A stretch of DNA of 9,573 nucleotides, taken from the NCBI GenBank assembly GCA_022563625.1, contig JADFNA010000038.1, positions 1 through 9,573 on the forward strand, given 5' to 3'. Made by a program: the position numbers and the translations under genes. Shown here one piece after another: positions 1 through 6,217 of the stretch. Source of the DNA: Candidatus Zixiibacteriota bacterium (GTDB taxonomy: Bacteria; Zixibacteria; MSB-5A5; GN15; JACZUZ01). Under the pieces are notes generated by a model. The model was not told where the DNA came from, did not search any database, and worked only from the letters and a program-made list of their open reading frames with translations. The first letter of the stretch is position 1. The number at the start of each line of letters is the position of its first letter.

Positions 1-1
1 A

Positions 2-448
2 CACAGCCTTCTGGGCTTGAACCGCTCAGGGCTTGTGGCGCCGCTTGATTCTATTCTGCCTGGTGTGACAGGACCGATACTGCTTGGCATTAAGGACATT
101 GAGCTATTCGAAAAACCGAGAGACTTTCGGCTTACTCGTGTTACCAGGGCGCTTGAGCGGCTGCGCAAAAGATCAGAAGAGTGGTTTGCCGGAATAAGCG
201 CGATTGACTTCAGTTTCGAGGACATGCTGGTTTTCAGTTTCGACAATTATTCGTTCCAGGCCCTGGTGGATCCGCTCACTATCGAACAGGCGCTCTTGAC
301 ATTGGAAAAAATAACAGCGGCCCAAATTAAAGAAGTAACCGGGGCGAAGATTGTGAATCTGATCTATGACGGTCTGATTACACTCTCTTATGATACACGG
401 GACAAGTCAAACCGGCTCACAGGCAAAAACACTCGCGTCTCTAATTGA
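2..448 (+). CDS. ftsQ: Cell division protein FtsQ, C-terminal part (5' partial)
   Basis: The frame is open from base 2 of the window, so the N-terminus (cytoplasmic tail, membrane helix, POTRA domain) lies outside; the TTG at 17 is not a true start. What remains is about 148 residues. It begins with a loop resembling the FtsQ/DivIB beta domain (GLVAPLDSILPGVTGP, compare the family pattern of a hydrophobic strand, then LP-x-x-TG). It then has a helical stretch, repeated strands ending in VNLIYDGLITLSY, and a polar tail. Sequence similarity alone is modest; the call rests mainly on position, 30 bases before ftsA and followed by ftsZ, the standard ftsQ-ftsA-ftsZ order. In the family, FtsQ is a periplasmic-facing bitopic protein linking FtsA/FtsZ to FtsB and FtsL in the divisome. 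The end at the TGA is clear. Confidence 0.8.
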   Translation, partial: HSLLGLNRSGLVAPLDSILPGVTGPILLGIKDIELFEKPRDFRLTRVTRALERLRKRSEEWFAGISAIDFSFEDMLVFSFDNYSFQALVDPLTIEQALLTLEKITAAQIKEVTGAKIVNLIYDGLITLSYDTRDKSNRLTGKNTRVSN

Positions 449-478
449 CTGACAGACGAGGTGTGGGGCAACAAAACA

Positions 479-1705
479 ATGCCAGAACAACAGAGAATAC
501 TAGCTGCGCTGGATATCGGCGCGACAAAAGTCAGGGCGATGGTCGCGCAGATTTTTGAAGACAACTCGGTCTATTGCCTGGGATATGGTGAGACGCCGGC
601 GGAGGGAATTCGCCGTGGCGTGATTGTCAATATGGACAAGGTGACTCGTGTGATCGCCAGAGCGGTGGAGCAAGCCGAATGCCAGGCCAACACCAGCGTC
701 GACTCGCTTGTAGTGGGCATAGCCGGTGACCATATCCGCTCAATAAACTCGCAGGGTGCAATAAATGTTTCCCGTTCAGACAATGAGATCTTGCAGGCCG
801 ATGTTGAGCGCGCGACAGAGGCTGCACAGGATGTGGCGATACCTCCTGACCGGGAAATCATCCATGTCATCCCGCAGGATTATTGCGTTGACGGCCAATG
901 CGGGATCCGCAATCCGATCGGCATGACCGGGTCTCGATTGGAAGTGGAGACACATATTGTCACGTGCGCGGCGGCCACGGCCAAAAATATCTTTCGAGCG
1001 CTCGAGCGCTGTGACCTCGGCCTGGGCGGGTTTGCGCTTGAGTCATACGCAGCGGCGCGTTCGGTGATTACCGAAGTGGAAGAGGACCTTGGCGTGGTTG
1101 CGCTGGATATTGGCGGTGAGGCTTCGGAAATATCTGTTTTCAAGAACGGATTTATCCGTTACAGCGCCTGTATTCCAATGGGCGGCCAGAATATTACTAA
1201 TGATATCGCTATCGGGCTGCGGACTTCTGTTGAAGAAGCCGAACGGCTCAAACTTGAATACGGCGCTGCTATGACGTCGCAGGTGCGCACACATGAGATG
1301 ATGGAAGTTTCTGCAGTCGGTGGCCGCCCGGCGCGCAACATTAGCAGAGCTGTGCTGGCCACGATCATCGAAGCCCGCGCTGAAGAAATACTCTCCCTGG
1401 TGTCGCGCGAACTCAAGCGAGTGGATTTGAATCGCGATCTGTCGGCGGGGGTGACACTTATCGGCGCCGGATCGCGGCTTCCCGGAATAGTTGATCTGGC
1501 CGAGCAAACGCTCAACCTGCCAGCCAAAGTAGGGCGGCCGTCAGGAGTGGAAAATCTGCCGGATGAAGTCAACGGACCCGAATGCGCAACTGTGCTCGGA
1601 CTCATTTTGTATGCATCAGAAAAAGGAATCACGACGCAGGAAGGCGGGGGCGGCCTGCGTGGCGCTATGAAAAAAATGGAAACATGGTTTACCGGACACT
1701 TTTAA
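479..1705 (+). CDS. ftsA: Cell division protein FtsA
   Basis: This is an actin-like ATPase that tethers FtsZ to the inner face of the membrane and recruits later divisome proteins. The 408-residue length is normal. Visible parts are the phosphate-1 motif LDIGATKVRA (residues 11-20), the family-specific 1C region around 80-165 (VVGIAGDHIRS, VIPQDYCVDG, NPIGMTGSRLE), phosphate-2 (DIGGEASEISVF, 210-221), the adenosine motif LIGAGSRLPGI (327-337), and a C-terminal amphipathic membrane-targeting helix (GAMKKMETWFTGHF) after a glycine-rich linker. Phosphate-2 is atypical: the family usually has D-[LI]-GGGTTD, here the third Gly, both Thr and the Asp are replaced (GGEASE). I chose ATG 479 because a GTG at 461 in the same frame has no room for a ribosome binding site; GTGGGG at 463-468 sits 10 bases before the ATG. 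ftsZ follows after 19 bases. Confidence 0.96.
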   Translation: MPEQQRILAALDIGATKVRAMVAQIFEDNSVYCLGYGETPAEGIRRGVIVNMDKVTRVIARAVEQAECQANTSVDSLVVGIAGDHIRSINSQGAINVSRSDNEILQADVERATEAAQDVAIPPDREIIHVIPQDYCVDGQCGIRNPIGMTGSRLEVETHIVTCAAATAKNIFRALERCDLGLGGFALESYAAARSVITEVEEDLGVVALDIGGEASEISVFKNGFIRYSACIPMGGQNITNDIAIGLRTSVEEAERLKLEYGAAMTSQVRTHEMMEVSAVGGRPARNISRAVLATIIEARAEEILSLVSRELKRVDLNRDLSAGVTLIGAGSRLPGIVDLAEQTLNLPAKVGRPSGVENLPDEVNGPECATVLGLILYASEKGITTQEGGGGLRGAMKKMETWFTGHF

Positions 1706-1711
1706 ACGATT

Positions 1712-1720
1712 GGAGGAGGT
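1712..1720 (+). promoter_or_regulatory. Strong Shine-Dalgarno site of ftsZ
   Basis: GGAGGAGGT contains an exact anti-16S match (AGGAGGT, 1714-1720) four bases before ATG 1725. It is the best ribosome binding site in the window and decides the ftsZ start over the in-frame TTG at 1710, which overlaps this site. It fits the high expression expected of FtsZ relative to FtsA. Confidence 0.85.
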
Positions 1721-1724
1721 GAAT

Positions 1725-2915
1725 ATGGCCGCCAAGGAATTGAAAATTCAAATGGATGAAGAGTTTAACAACTTTGCCAGAATTCGAGTGGTCGGTGTGG
1801 GCGGCGCCGGCGGCAATGCGATCAACCGCATGATTGATGAACAACTGACCGGCGTGGAATTTGTCGCTATCAATACTGACGTGCAGGTGCTCAATACAAA
1901 CATGGCTGAAACACGAATAAGAATCGGGGAAAAACTGACCAAAGGCCTTGGCGCCGGGGCCAATCCGGATGTGGGGCGCAGAGCGACTGAAGAAGACAGC
2001 GATGCGATCCAAAAAGCCCTGGAGGGTTCTGATCTCGTGTTTATCACGGCCGGGATGGGTGGCGGAACCGGCACCGGCGGGGCGCCGGTTATCGCGGAGA
2101 TTGCCCGGGAAGTTGGAGCCCTGACAGTCGCAATTGTAACCCGTCCGTTTCGTTTTGAGGGTAAAAAGCGCCTCAGCCGCGCGGACGAGGGACTCGCGGA
2201 ACTCAAACAGCGGGTTGACACACTGATTACTATTCCCAATGAACGGCTTCTGGGTATAGTGGATGCGACAACGACACTAACCGAAGCGTTTCGCTTCGCC
2301 GATGATGTGCTGCATCAGGCTACCAAAGGAATCTCGAACTTGATAACCGTCCCCGGTTTGATCAATTGTGATTTCGCTGATGTAAAAACGGTGATGCAGG
2401 AAATGGGTGATGCGTTGATGGGAACGGGAGTCGGTATTGGCAGTGACAAAGCCACCACGGCGGCCAAGCTTGCAATCTCTTCGCCGCTTCTGGAAGACAT
2501 ATCCATTGAGGGCGCAAAGGGCGTGCTGATTAACATCACCGGCGGGCCGGATATGACACTTTTTGATGTCAATGCCGCCACATCAGTGATATATGACGCC
2601 GCGGGGGCCGAGGCAAACATCATTTTTGGCGCAGTGATTAATCCAGATTTGAAGGATGAAATGAATGTCACGGTGATCGCCACCGGGTTTAATGCTTCTG
2701 AAAAGAGTTTGACGAAGGAAATGTTCATGACCAACGTGGCCACAGCCGGCGCGGGCAAATCGATGTCGCTGTTTGGTGAGGGCTCCGAACGCGCTAATCG
2801 TTCGGAACGTACGGTGGTTGAACAGGCAAATGGAACTGACGGACGTGATCGTCTTCCGGTTTTCGAGGATGACAATCGCACGATACCGGCATACATGAGG
2901 AGGATGGAAGAATAA
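1725..2915 (+). CDS. ftsZ: Cell division protein FtsZ
   Basis: This is a tubulin-like GTPase that polymerises into the cytokinetic Z ring. It has 396 residues. The N-terminal GTP-binding half shows GVGGAGGNAINRM (24-36), the loop NTD (50-52), the tubulin signature GGGTGTGGAPVIAEIAR (112-128), and the PNERLL segment (171-176). The T7 synergy loop NPDLKDE (306-312) carries the catalytic acidic pair D308 and D311, followed by VTVIATGF, which ends the globular domain at about 322. A polar linker of roughly 60 residues leads to the C-terminal peptide RTIPAYMRR (385-393), which in the family binds FtsA and other anchors; this matches the intact ftsA just upstream. No key residue is missing. It is the last gene of the division cluster in this window. 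Confidence 0.98.
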   Translation: MAAKELKIQMDEEFNNFARIRVVGVGGAGGNAINRMIDEQLTGVEFVAINTDVQVLNTNMAETRIRIGEKLTKGLGAGANPDVGRRATEEDSDAIQKALEGSDLVFITAGMGGGTGTGGAPVIAEIAREVGALTVAIVTRPFRFEGKKRLSRADEGLAELKQRVDTLITIPNERLLGIVDATTTLTEAFRFADDVLHQATKGISNLITVPGLINCDFADVKTVMQEMGDALMGTGVGIGSDKATTAAKLAISSPLLEDISIEGAKGVLINITGGPDMTLFDVNAATSVIYDAAGAEANIIFGAVINPDLKDEMNVTVIATGFNASEKSLTKEMFMTNVATAGAGKSMSLFGEGSERANRSERTVVEQANGTDGRDRLPVFEDDNRTIPAYMRRMEE

Positions 2916-2941
2916 GAAGAGAAAACGAAAACGGACATTTC

Positions 2942-2978
2942 GCTGGCGCATAGCTCGCCAGCCACAAAATGATTGTGG
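2942..2978 (+). other. Two adjacent hairpins after ftsZ
   Basis: The first hairpin is GCTGGCG (2942-2948) and CGCCAGC (2956-2962), a perfect 7-bp stem with a 7-base loop. The second is CCACAA (2962-2967) and TTGTGG (2973-2978), a perfect 6-bp stem with a 5-base loop; they share one base. Neither is followed by a T run, so they look more like a 3' processing or stabilising structure of the ftsZ message than a factor-independent terminator. From here to the terminator at 3117 I see no convincing gene: a 34-codon frame at 2969-3073 has no ribosome binding site. Confidence 0.45.
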
Positions 2979-3116
2979 GGCTATTCGCCTTGTTTGAGAT
3001 TGCCCTGTCACACGATTTGCTGCCGCAGAAGTCAGCTTTCAAAGAATGGATCCAGCTTTGTTGGCGTAAGTGACGAGAGTCTTCGGACAAGGGGAAACCA
3101 CACGATTCCTTAAGTA

Positions 3117-3152
3117 GCCGCCGGTAATGTTGCCCTGCCGGCGGCTTTTTTT
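3117..3152 (+). terminator. Intrinsic (Rho-independent) terminator
   Basis: GCCGCCGG (3117-3124) pairs perfectly with CCGGCGGC (3138-3145) around a 13-base loop and is followed directly by seven T (3146-3152). It lies about 200 bases after the ftsZ stop and closes the division transcript, or ends a separate small RNA transcribed from the 2980-3116 interval. It insulates the flagellin-like gene from the division genes. Confidence 0.85.
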
Positions 3153-3168
3153 GTGTCAAGATCGAGTT

Positions 3169-3204
3169 GGGGCGGGCGGCCAGAGTGTGTGGGAGCCGCG
3201 CCCC
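3169..3204 (+). other. GC-rich bulged hairpin, possible second terminator
   Basis: GGGGC (3169-3173) pairs with GCCCC (3200-3204) and GCGGC (3176-3180) pairs with GCCGC (3195-3199), giving 10 bp with a two-G bulge and a 14-base loop. Only ATTTTG follows, so it is a weaker terminator candidate than the one at 3117-3152. It could instead back up that terminator, or act on the opposite strand. Confidence 0.35.
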
Positions 3205-3277
3205 ATTTTGAAACATTCTCCAGCTAAACCGCTTCTGTAAGGTCCAGCGCTGCAATGCCTTATGGATTTTTCCCAAT

Positions 3278-3292
3278 TGGCTCACGCTTTGC
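3278..3292 (+). promoter_or_regulatory. Sigma-54 (RpoN) -24/-12 promoter of the flagellin-like gene
   Basis: The sequence TGGCTC-ACGCT-TTGC matches the RpoN consensus TGGCAC-N5-TTGC at 9 of 10 fixed positions, with the essential GG (3279-3280) and GC (3291-3292) exactly 10 bases apart. Taking the final C as -12, transcription would begin near 3304, leaving a 5' leader of about 65 bases before ATG 3369. It lies downstream of the terminator and in the right orientation, and RpoN control of flagellar genes is well known in many bacteria. A small inverted repeat, CACGC-TTT-GCGTG (3283-3295), overlaps the -12 element. The interval 3205-3277 upstream is free for an enhancer-binding activator; I cannot identify its sites. 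Confidence 0.7.
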
Positions 3293-3368
3293 GTGTTTCA
3301 CACCCGAACAAGGGGTCCGGTGATATTCGCGGATTCAAAGGGAATGGCGGAGTGAAGGAAAAGAAAAA

Positions 3369-4172
3369 ATGGCAACCTTTGACATATTATTGGGGAGCTT
3401 GAGTTCTGTGGGACTGGTGAGAACAAACGAACAATTGTTTAAAGCGTTCAATAAAACCATCGCCAGCTTGTATGGCGCCGGGCCTTTGGCCTCGGTTGAT
3501 CCGGCCGGGTTGATTATTTCCGAAAAACTCAGAGCGCAGATAGGCTCATTGGAGCAGGAGTTGAGTAACATCAACGGAGTTATACTTAAGTATGACTACG
3601 CAGACGCAAACCTCGGCCAATTGGGCCGGATACTGACGGAAATCCGCACTGACGCGATTGCCGCGGCCAATACAGCCACACTGGATCCGGCAAGTCAGGA
3701 AGCGATTCAAAACGGCGTTGATCAACTGGTGGAAACATTCAATCAAATACGAAATCAGGCGGAATTCATCGGCGCACAGTTACTGGATGGAGGCGAAAGG
3801 GCAGTGGCGGATATTTCAGAGCTGGAACATATTAATGTCAGTTCTGCGCAGGCGGTTGAGGCGGCGCTGGAGCAGATTGACGCCGCCGCCGCCCAGGTTA
3901 ACGCCGCACGCGGTGATCTGGGAGCGCGCATCAGACATGATCTGGGAAGCGCCAAAAGCTCGATGGAAGTCACGATTCAGAACTTGATGGAAGCCCGGGC
4001 GGCCCGCAATGAAGACTTCATGAAAGCTTTCATGGAGTTCATACAATATCTGCGTAATCTAGAGATTGGAATAGCAGTCAAGGCGCACGCAGGGTTGAGC
4101 CAGAGCCGAATATTTGATCTACTCAAACATTCTGCTCGCTACGAAGCTGTCCAACTATTAGCGCCAAACTAA
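3369..4172 (+). CDS. Flagellin-family protein lacking a variable domain
   Basis: The 267 residues match both conserved ends of flagellin joined by a short linker. N-terminal half: DPAGLIISEKLRAQI (44-58) corresponds to the family DDAAGLAISE-x-x-RAQI, then a helix with LGQLGRILTEIR (82-93), and IRNQAEFIGAQLLDGG (127-142) corresponds to I-x-x-T-x-FNG-x-x-LLDG. C-terminal half: AVEAALEQIDAAAAQVNAARGDLGA (162-186), then helices ending in SQSRIFDLLK (244-253). About 20 residues separate the halves, so there is no surface-exposed D2/D3 region. Oddities: the usual LSSG-LRINSA segment before DDPAG is replaced by LYGAGPLASV, the first 20 residues do not match the normal N-terminus, and 14 extra residues follow the usual end. 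Ribosome binding site AAGGA (3355-3359) is 9 bases before the ATG. It may be a minor or variant filament subunit, a hook-junction-type protein or a regulatory paralogue; a role as the main flagellin is less likely. Confidence 0.82.
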   Translation: MATFDILLGSLSSVGLVRTNEQLFKAFNKTIASLYGAGPLASVDPAGLIISEKLRAQIGSLEQELSNINGVILKYDYADANLGQLGRILTEIRTDAIAAANTATLDPASQEAIQNGVDQLVETFNQIRNQAEFIGAQLLDGGERAVADISELEHINVSSAQAVEAALEQIDAAAAQVNAARGDLGARIRHDLGSAKSSMEVTIQNLMEARAARNEDFMKAFMEFIQYLRNLEIGIAVKAHAGLSQSRIFDLLKHSARYEAVQLLAPN

Positions 4173-4186
4173 CCGGCGCCAAAAGA

Positions 4187-4216
4187 CTTTATTGATTCAG
4201 GCTTTATTGATTCAGG
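4187..4216. repeat. Perfect tandem duplication of 15 bp
   Basis: CTTTATTGATTCAGG occurs at 4187-4201 and again, with no gap, at 4202-4216. It lies in the 49-base space between the two convergent stop codons (flagellin-like gene ends 4172, rpmB ends 4222). Just before it, GCGCC (4161-4165) and GGCGC (4175-4179) can pair across the stop codon, but no T run follows, so I see no strong terminator here. The repeat probably arose by local slippage. Confidence 0.9.
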
Positions 4217-4221
4217 GATGA

Positions 4222-4437
4222 TTACTTCGCCACGACGGGCGAGGACTTAACGCGTTTGGTGACCTTGCCTGCTTTCAGGCAGGAGGTGCAGACCTTGATG
4301 CGTTTGGCGACGCCTTTGACCACAGCCCGCACGGTTTGCAGGTTCGGGTTCCAGCGACGGTTGGTGATGTTATGGGCGTGGGATACATTATGGCCGAAAG
4401 ACGGCTTTTTACCACATATTTCACATATTTTCGACAT
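4222..4437 (-). CDS. rpmB: 50S ribosomal protein L28
   Basis: This is a 71-residue large-subunit ribosomal protein, a normal length. The N-terminus [20 protein letters not shown] followed by [14 protein letters not shown] is the family hallmark. Two CxxC pairs (C5/C8 and C50/C53) form the zinc-ribbon (C+) version of L28 rather than the zinc-free one. The basic C-terminus ([10 protein letters not shown]) suits rRNA binding. The start is fixed by the family N-terminus. The nearest Shine-Dalgarno-like run, AGGAAG (complement of 4453-4458), is 15 bases upstream, too far to be ideal, so initiation may depend little on it. The gene stands alone, convergent with the flagellin-like gene and divergent from serS, without rpmG beside it. 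Confidence 0.97.
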   Translation of the reverse strand: MSKICEICGKKPSFGHNVSHAHNITNRRWNPNLQTVRAVVKGVAKRIKVCTSCLKAGKVTKRVKSSPVVAK

Positions 4438-4533
4438 GGTTTATCTGGGATTCTTCCTAAGAGTTTGTCTGGATGTAGTTGCTTTCGCTCAGGCCCGGCG
4501 GCCTTCAGTTTTCCTGAACCGCCATAGCTGGGG

Positions 4534-4561
4534 AACATAGCGCTTTTTCGGCCCGATGCAA
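4534..4561 (-). promoter_or_regulatory. Possible housekeeping promoter of rpmB
   Basis: On the minus strand TTGCAT (complement of 4556-4561) and TATGTT (complement of 4534-4539) are separated by 16 bases. Each matches the -35 and -10 consensus at four of six positions. Transcription would start near 4527, about 90 bases before the rpmB ATG. Short matches like this arise by chance, so this is tentative. Confidence 0.3.
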
Positions 4562-4649
4562 CCGTTACCGCTCCTGTCAGCCAGAACAGCATGAAGCCAC
4601 CGCAAACCACACTGAACCAATAATTCCCGGGATAAGCTCTCGCTAATCC

Positions 4650-4664
4650 ACAATAACATATTGT
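4650..4664. promoter_or_regulatory. Inverted repeat, possible operator
   Basis: ACAATA-ACA-TATTGT is a perfect 6-3-6 inverted repeat in the middle of the divergent spacer, upstream of both rpmB and serS. AT-rich palindromes of this size are typical of dimeric regulator sites, but one isolated example could be chance and I cannot name a regulator. Confidence 0.25.
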
Positions 4665-4685
4665 ACGGCAATGGCTTAACGGCTA

Positions 4686-4783
4686 AGGCCGGAAGGCTTC
4701 CCTAACAGCTTCAAACAGAATACATTAGACGGCAGCAACGCAACCGGCTCTACCGGTTGGCTCTGGCCAGGTGAGAAGCCAGA
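4686..4783 (+). ncRNA. Candidate structured leader upstream of serS
   Basis: Three local hairpins follow one another. The first is AAGGCC-GGAA-GGCTT (4686-4699), capped by a GNRA tetraloop and containing one G-U pair. The second is CAACCGG (4741-4747) with CCGGTTG (4753-4759), a perfect 7-bp stem. The third is TCTGGC (4762-4767) with GCCAGA (4778-4783), a perfect 6-bp stem. If transcription of serS starts upstream of 4686 this would be a structured 5' leader of over 200 bases. There is no T-box sequence and no match to a riboswitch that I recognise. It could equally be an independent small RNA or chance folding. Confidence 0.3.
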
Positions 4784-4898
4784 TGGGTCAAGTTCGTTCA
4801 AGAATGCCGCGATCGGATATCGAGGACAACGAGATTTTCCTGTTCGGCCCGGCAGTGAAAAAAGCAGTAAACGTACCAAAAAAAGTAGGATATGCGCT

Positions 4899-6161
4899 GT
4901 GCTTGATATAAAAGTAATCCGAGACAACCCGGAGTTTGTAAAACAGGCTTCAGTCAATAAGAACGACAAGGCCGATGTGGATGCGATCCTGGAGTTGGAC
5001 AGCCAGCGCCGCAGTTTGATCGCCGAGGCGGATGAACTCAAGGCCGAACGAAACGCGGTCTCCGCTGAAATCCCGAAACGCAAGAAAGCCGGCGAGCCGG
5101 TGGAGGAAGTTTTTGCCAGAATGCGCGCAGTCGGCCAGCGGATTGATGCGCTCGACGAGACCCTGCGCAAGACCGAAGCTGAGCTTGAAGACCTGCAACT
5201 TTCGACTCCCAACATCCCGCATGAATCGGTGCAAGTCGGCGGCGAGGAAAAGAATAAAATTGTCCGACAGTGGGGTGAGGCGCCAAAGCTGGATTTTGAA
5301 CCCAGGCCGCATTGGGAGATAGGCCCGGCGCTAGGGGCGCTTGATTTTGAAGCCGGCGCAAAGGTGTCCGGGTCCGGGTTTTATTTTCTCAAAGGTGACG
5401 GGGCGAAATTACAGCGCGCGTTGATTTCGTACATGCTGGATACACATGTCGCCGACGGGTTTGTCGAAATAACCGCGCCATATCTGGTGAACAGCGCCTC
5501 AATGACCGGGACCGGACAACTGCCGAAGATGCAGGATGATATGTATCAGGTTGAGCGCGACGGCCTGTGGTTGATTCCGACCGGTGAAGTCCCGGTGACG
5601 AATATGCACCGCGATGAAATTCTTCCGGCTGAATCGCTGCCAATCAGTTATGTTGCTTACACACCCTGCTTTCGGCGTGAGGCCGGAGCGGCGGGTAAGG
5701 ACACACGCGGCATGATACGAGTTCATCAGTTCGATAAAGTGGAGATGGTCAAGTTTGTGCGGCCGGAGGAATCATATGACGAGTTAGAAAAACTGGTTGT
5801 GCAGGCCGAGAAGATTCTACAGGGATTGGAAATTCCCTATCGTGTGACACAGCTGGCTACGGGAGAATTGTCATTTGCCTCGGCCAAGACCTATGATCTG
5901 GACCTGTGGGCGGCGGGCTGCAAGAGCTGGCTGGAAATATCGTCAATTTCAAACTTTGAAGCGTTCCAGTCGCGGCGTATGAACACGCGGTTCCGAACAG
6001 CAGACAAAAAGCTGGCGTTCCCGCATACACTCAACGGCAGCGGTCTGGCGCTGGCTCGACTGATTCCGGCAATACTGGAAAACTTTCAAACCGCCGCCGG
6101 CAAGGTTAGAATACCTGATGCGCTGATTCCGTATATGGGCGGCAAAAAAATCATCGAATAA
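4899..6161 (+). CDS. serS: Serine--tRNA ligase (seryl-tRNA synthetase)
   Basis: This class II synthetase charges tRNA-Ser (and tRNA-Sec where present) with serine in the cytoplasm. The 420-residue length is typical. The N-terminal long-helix hairpin that grips the tRNA extends over about 27-100 (charged, coiled-coil, LIAEADELKAERNAVSAEI and its return strand). Catalytic motifs are the serine-binding TGE (228-230), motif 2 CFRREAGAAGKDTRGMIRVHQF (257-278), LEISSISNFEAFQSRRMNTR (345-364), and motif 3 TLNGSGLALARL (377-388) with its ATP-binding arginine. The start is GTG 4899, because the family begins MLDIK-x-IR-x-NP; AGGA (4887-4890) lies 8 bases before it. An ATG at 4892 is out of frame and stops after four codons. 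The histidine kinase gene follows after 56 bases and may be cotranscribed. Confidence 0.98.
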   Translation: MLDIKVIRDNPEFVKQASVNKNDKADVDAILELDSQRRSLIAEADELKAERNAVSAEIPKRKKAGEPVEEVFARMRAVGQRIDALDETLRKTEAELEDLQLSTPNIPHESVQVGGEEKNKIVRQWGEAPKLDFEPRPHWEIGPALGALDFEAGAKVSGSGFYFLKGDGAKLQRALISYMLDTHVADGFVEITAPYLVNSASMTGTGQLPKMQDDMYQVERDGLWLIPTGEVPVTNMHRDEILPAESLPISYVAYTPCFRREAGAAGKDTRGMIRVHQFDKVEMVKFVRPEESYDELEKLVVQAEKILQGLEIPYRVTQLATGELSFASAKTYDLDLWAAGCKSWLEISSISNFEAFQSRRMNTRFRTADKKLAFPHTLNGSGLALARLIPAILENFQTAAGKVRIPDALIPYMGGKKIIE

Positions 6162-6217
6162 GCTCAACTTCGTCTTGTGCGCCGGTATAACTATCGGAGC
6201 CAGGCGGTCCAGCTATC

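Larger units (their letters stand above)
4438..4898. other. Divergent rpmB-serS spacer without a recognised gene
   Basis: This is 461 bases long. I found no tRNA, signal recognition particle RNA, RNase P RNA or tmRNA signature on either strand. The rpmB-proximal half carries the putative rpmB promoter and the inverted repeat at 4650-4664; the serS-proximal half carries a run of hairpins. From 4680 to 4898 the serS frame is open upstream of its start for 73 codons, but it has no ATG, GTG or TTG there, so it is not a longer SerS. Confidence 0.6.

Noticed and set aside
461..478. GTG 461 as the ftsA start
   Set aside because: It would add six residues unlike FtsA N-termini and leave no space for a ribosome binding site; ATG 479 is better.
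2315..2965. A 216-residue minus-strand frame opposite ftsZ
   Set aside because: It is an antisense shadow of ftsZ, whose coding is certain, with Ser/Pro/Ala-rich composition and no domain.
2969..3073. A 34-residue frame with a hydrophobic start after ftsZ
   Set aside because: There is no ribosome binding site, its ATG lies inside the loop of a hairpin, and nothing recognisable is encoded.
4275..4610. A 111-residue minus-strand frame overlapping rpmB, with a short hydrophobic stretch
   Set aside because: It overlaps rpmB out of frame, and its only plausible non-overlapping part is short with no ribosome binding site or recognisable family.
4681..4715. A CCGGAAGG hairpin resembling the signal recognition particle RNA tip
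   Set aside because: The conserved AGCAG bulge after the tetraloop and the matching CAGG on the 5' side are missing, so it does not fit SRP RNA.
4780..4815. A GTTCGTTCAAGA stretch resembling a tRNA T-loop
   Set aside because: No 5-bp T-stem closes it and no acceptor or anticodon arm can be placed around it.
4680..4898. A 73-codon in-frame open extension upstream of the serS GTG, with the opposite strand also open from 4676 into serS
   Set aside because: The extension contains no ATG, GTG or TTG in frame, and SerS proteins begin at MLDIK. The opposite-strand frame is rich in Ser, Arg and Leu, as expected for the antisense of a coding gene, and resembles no family I know.
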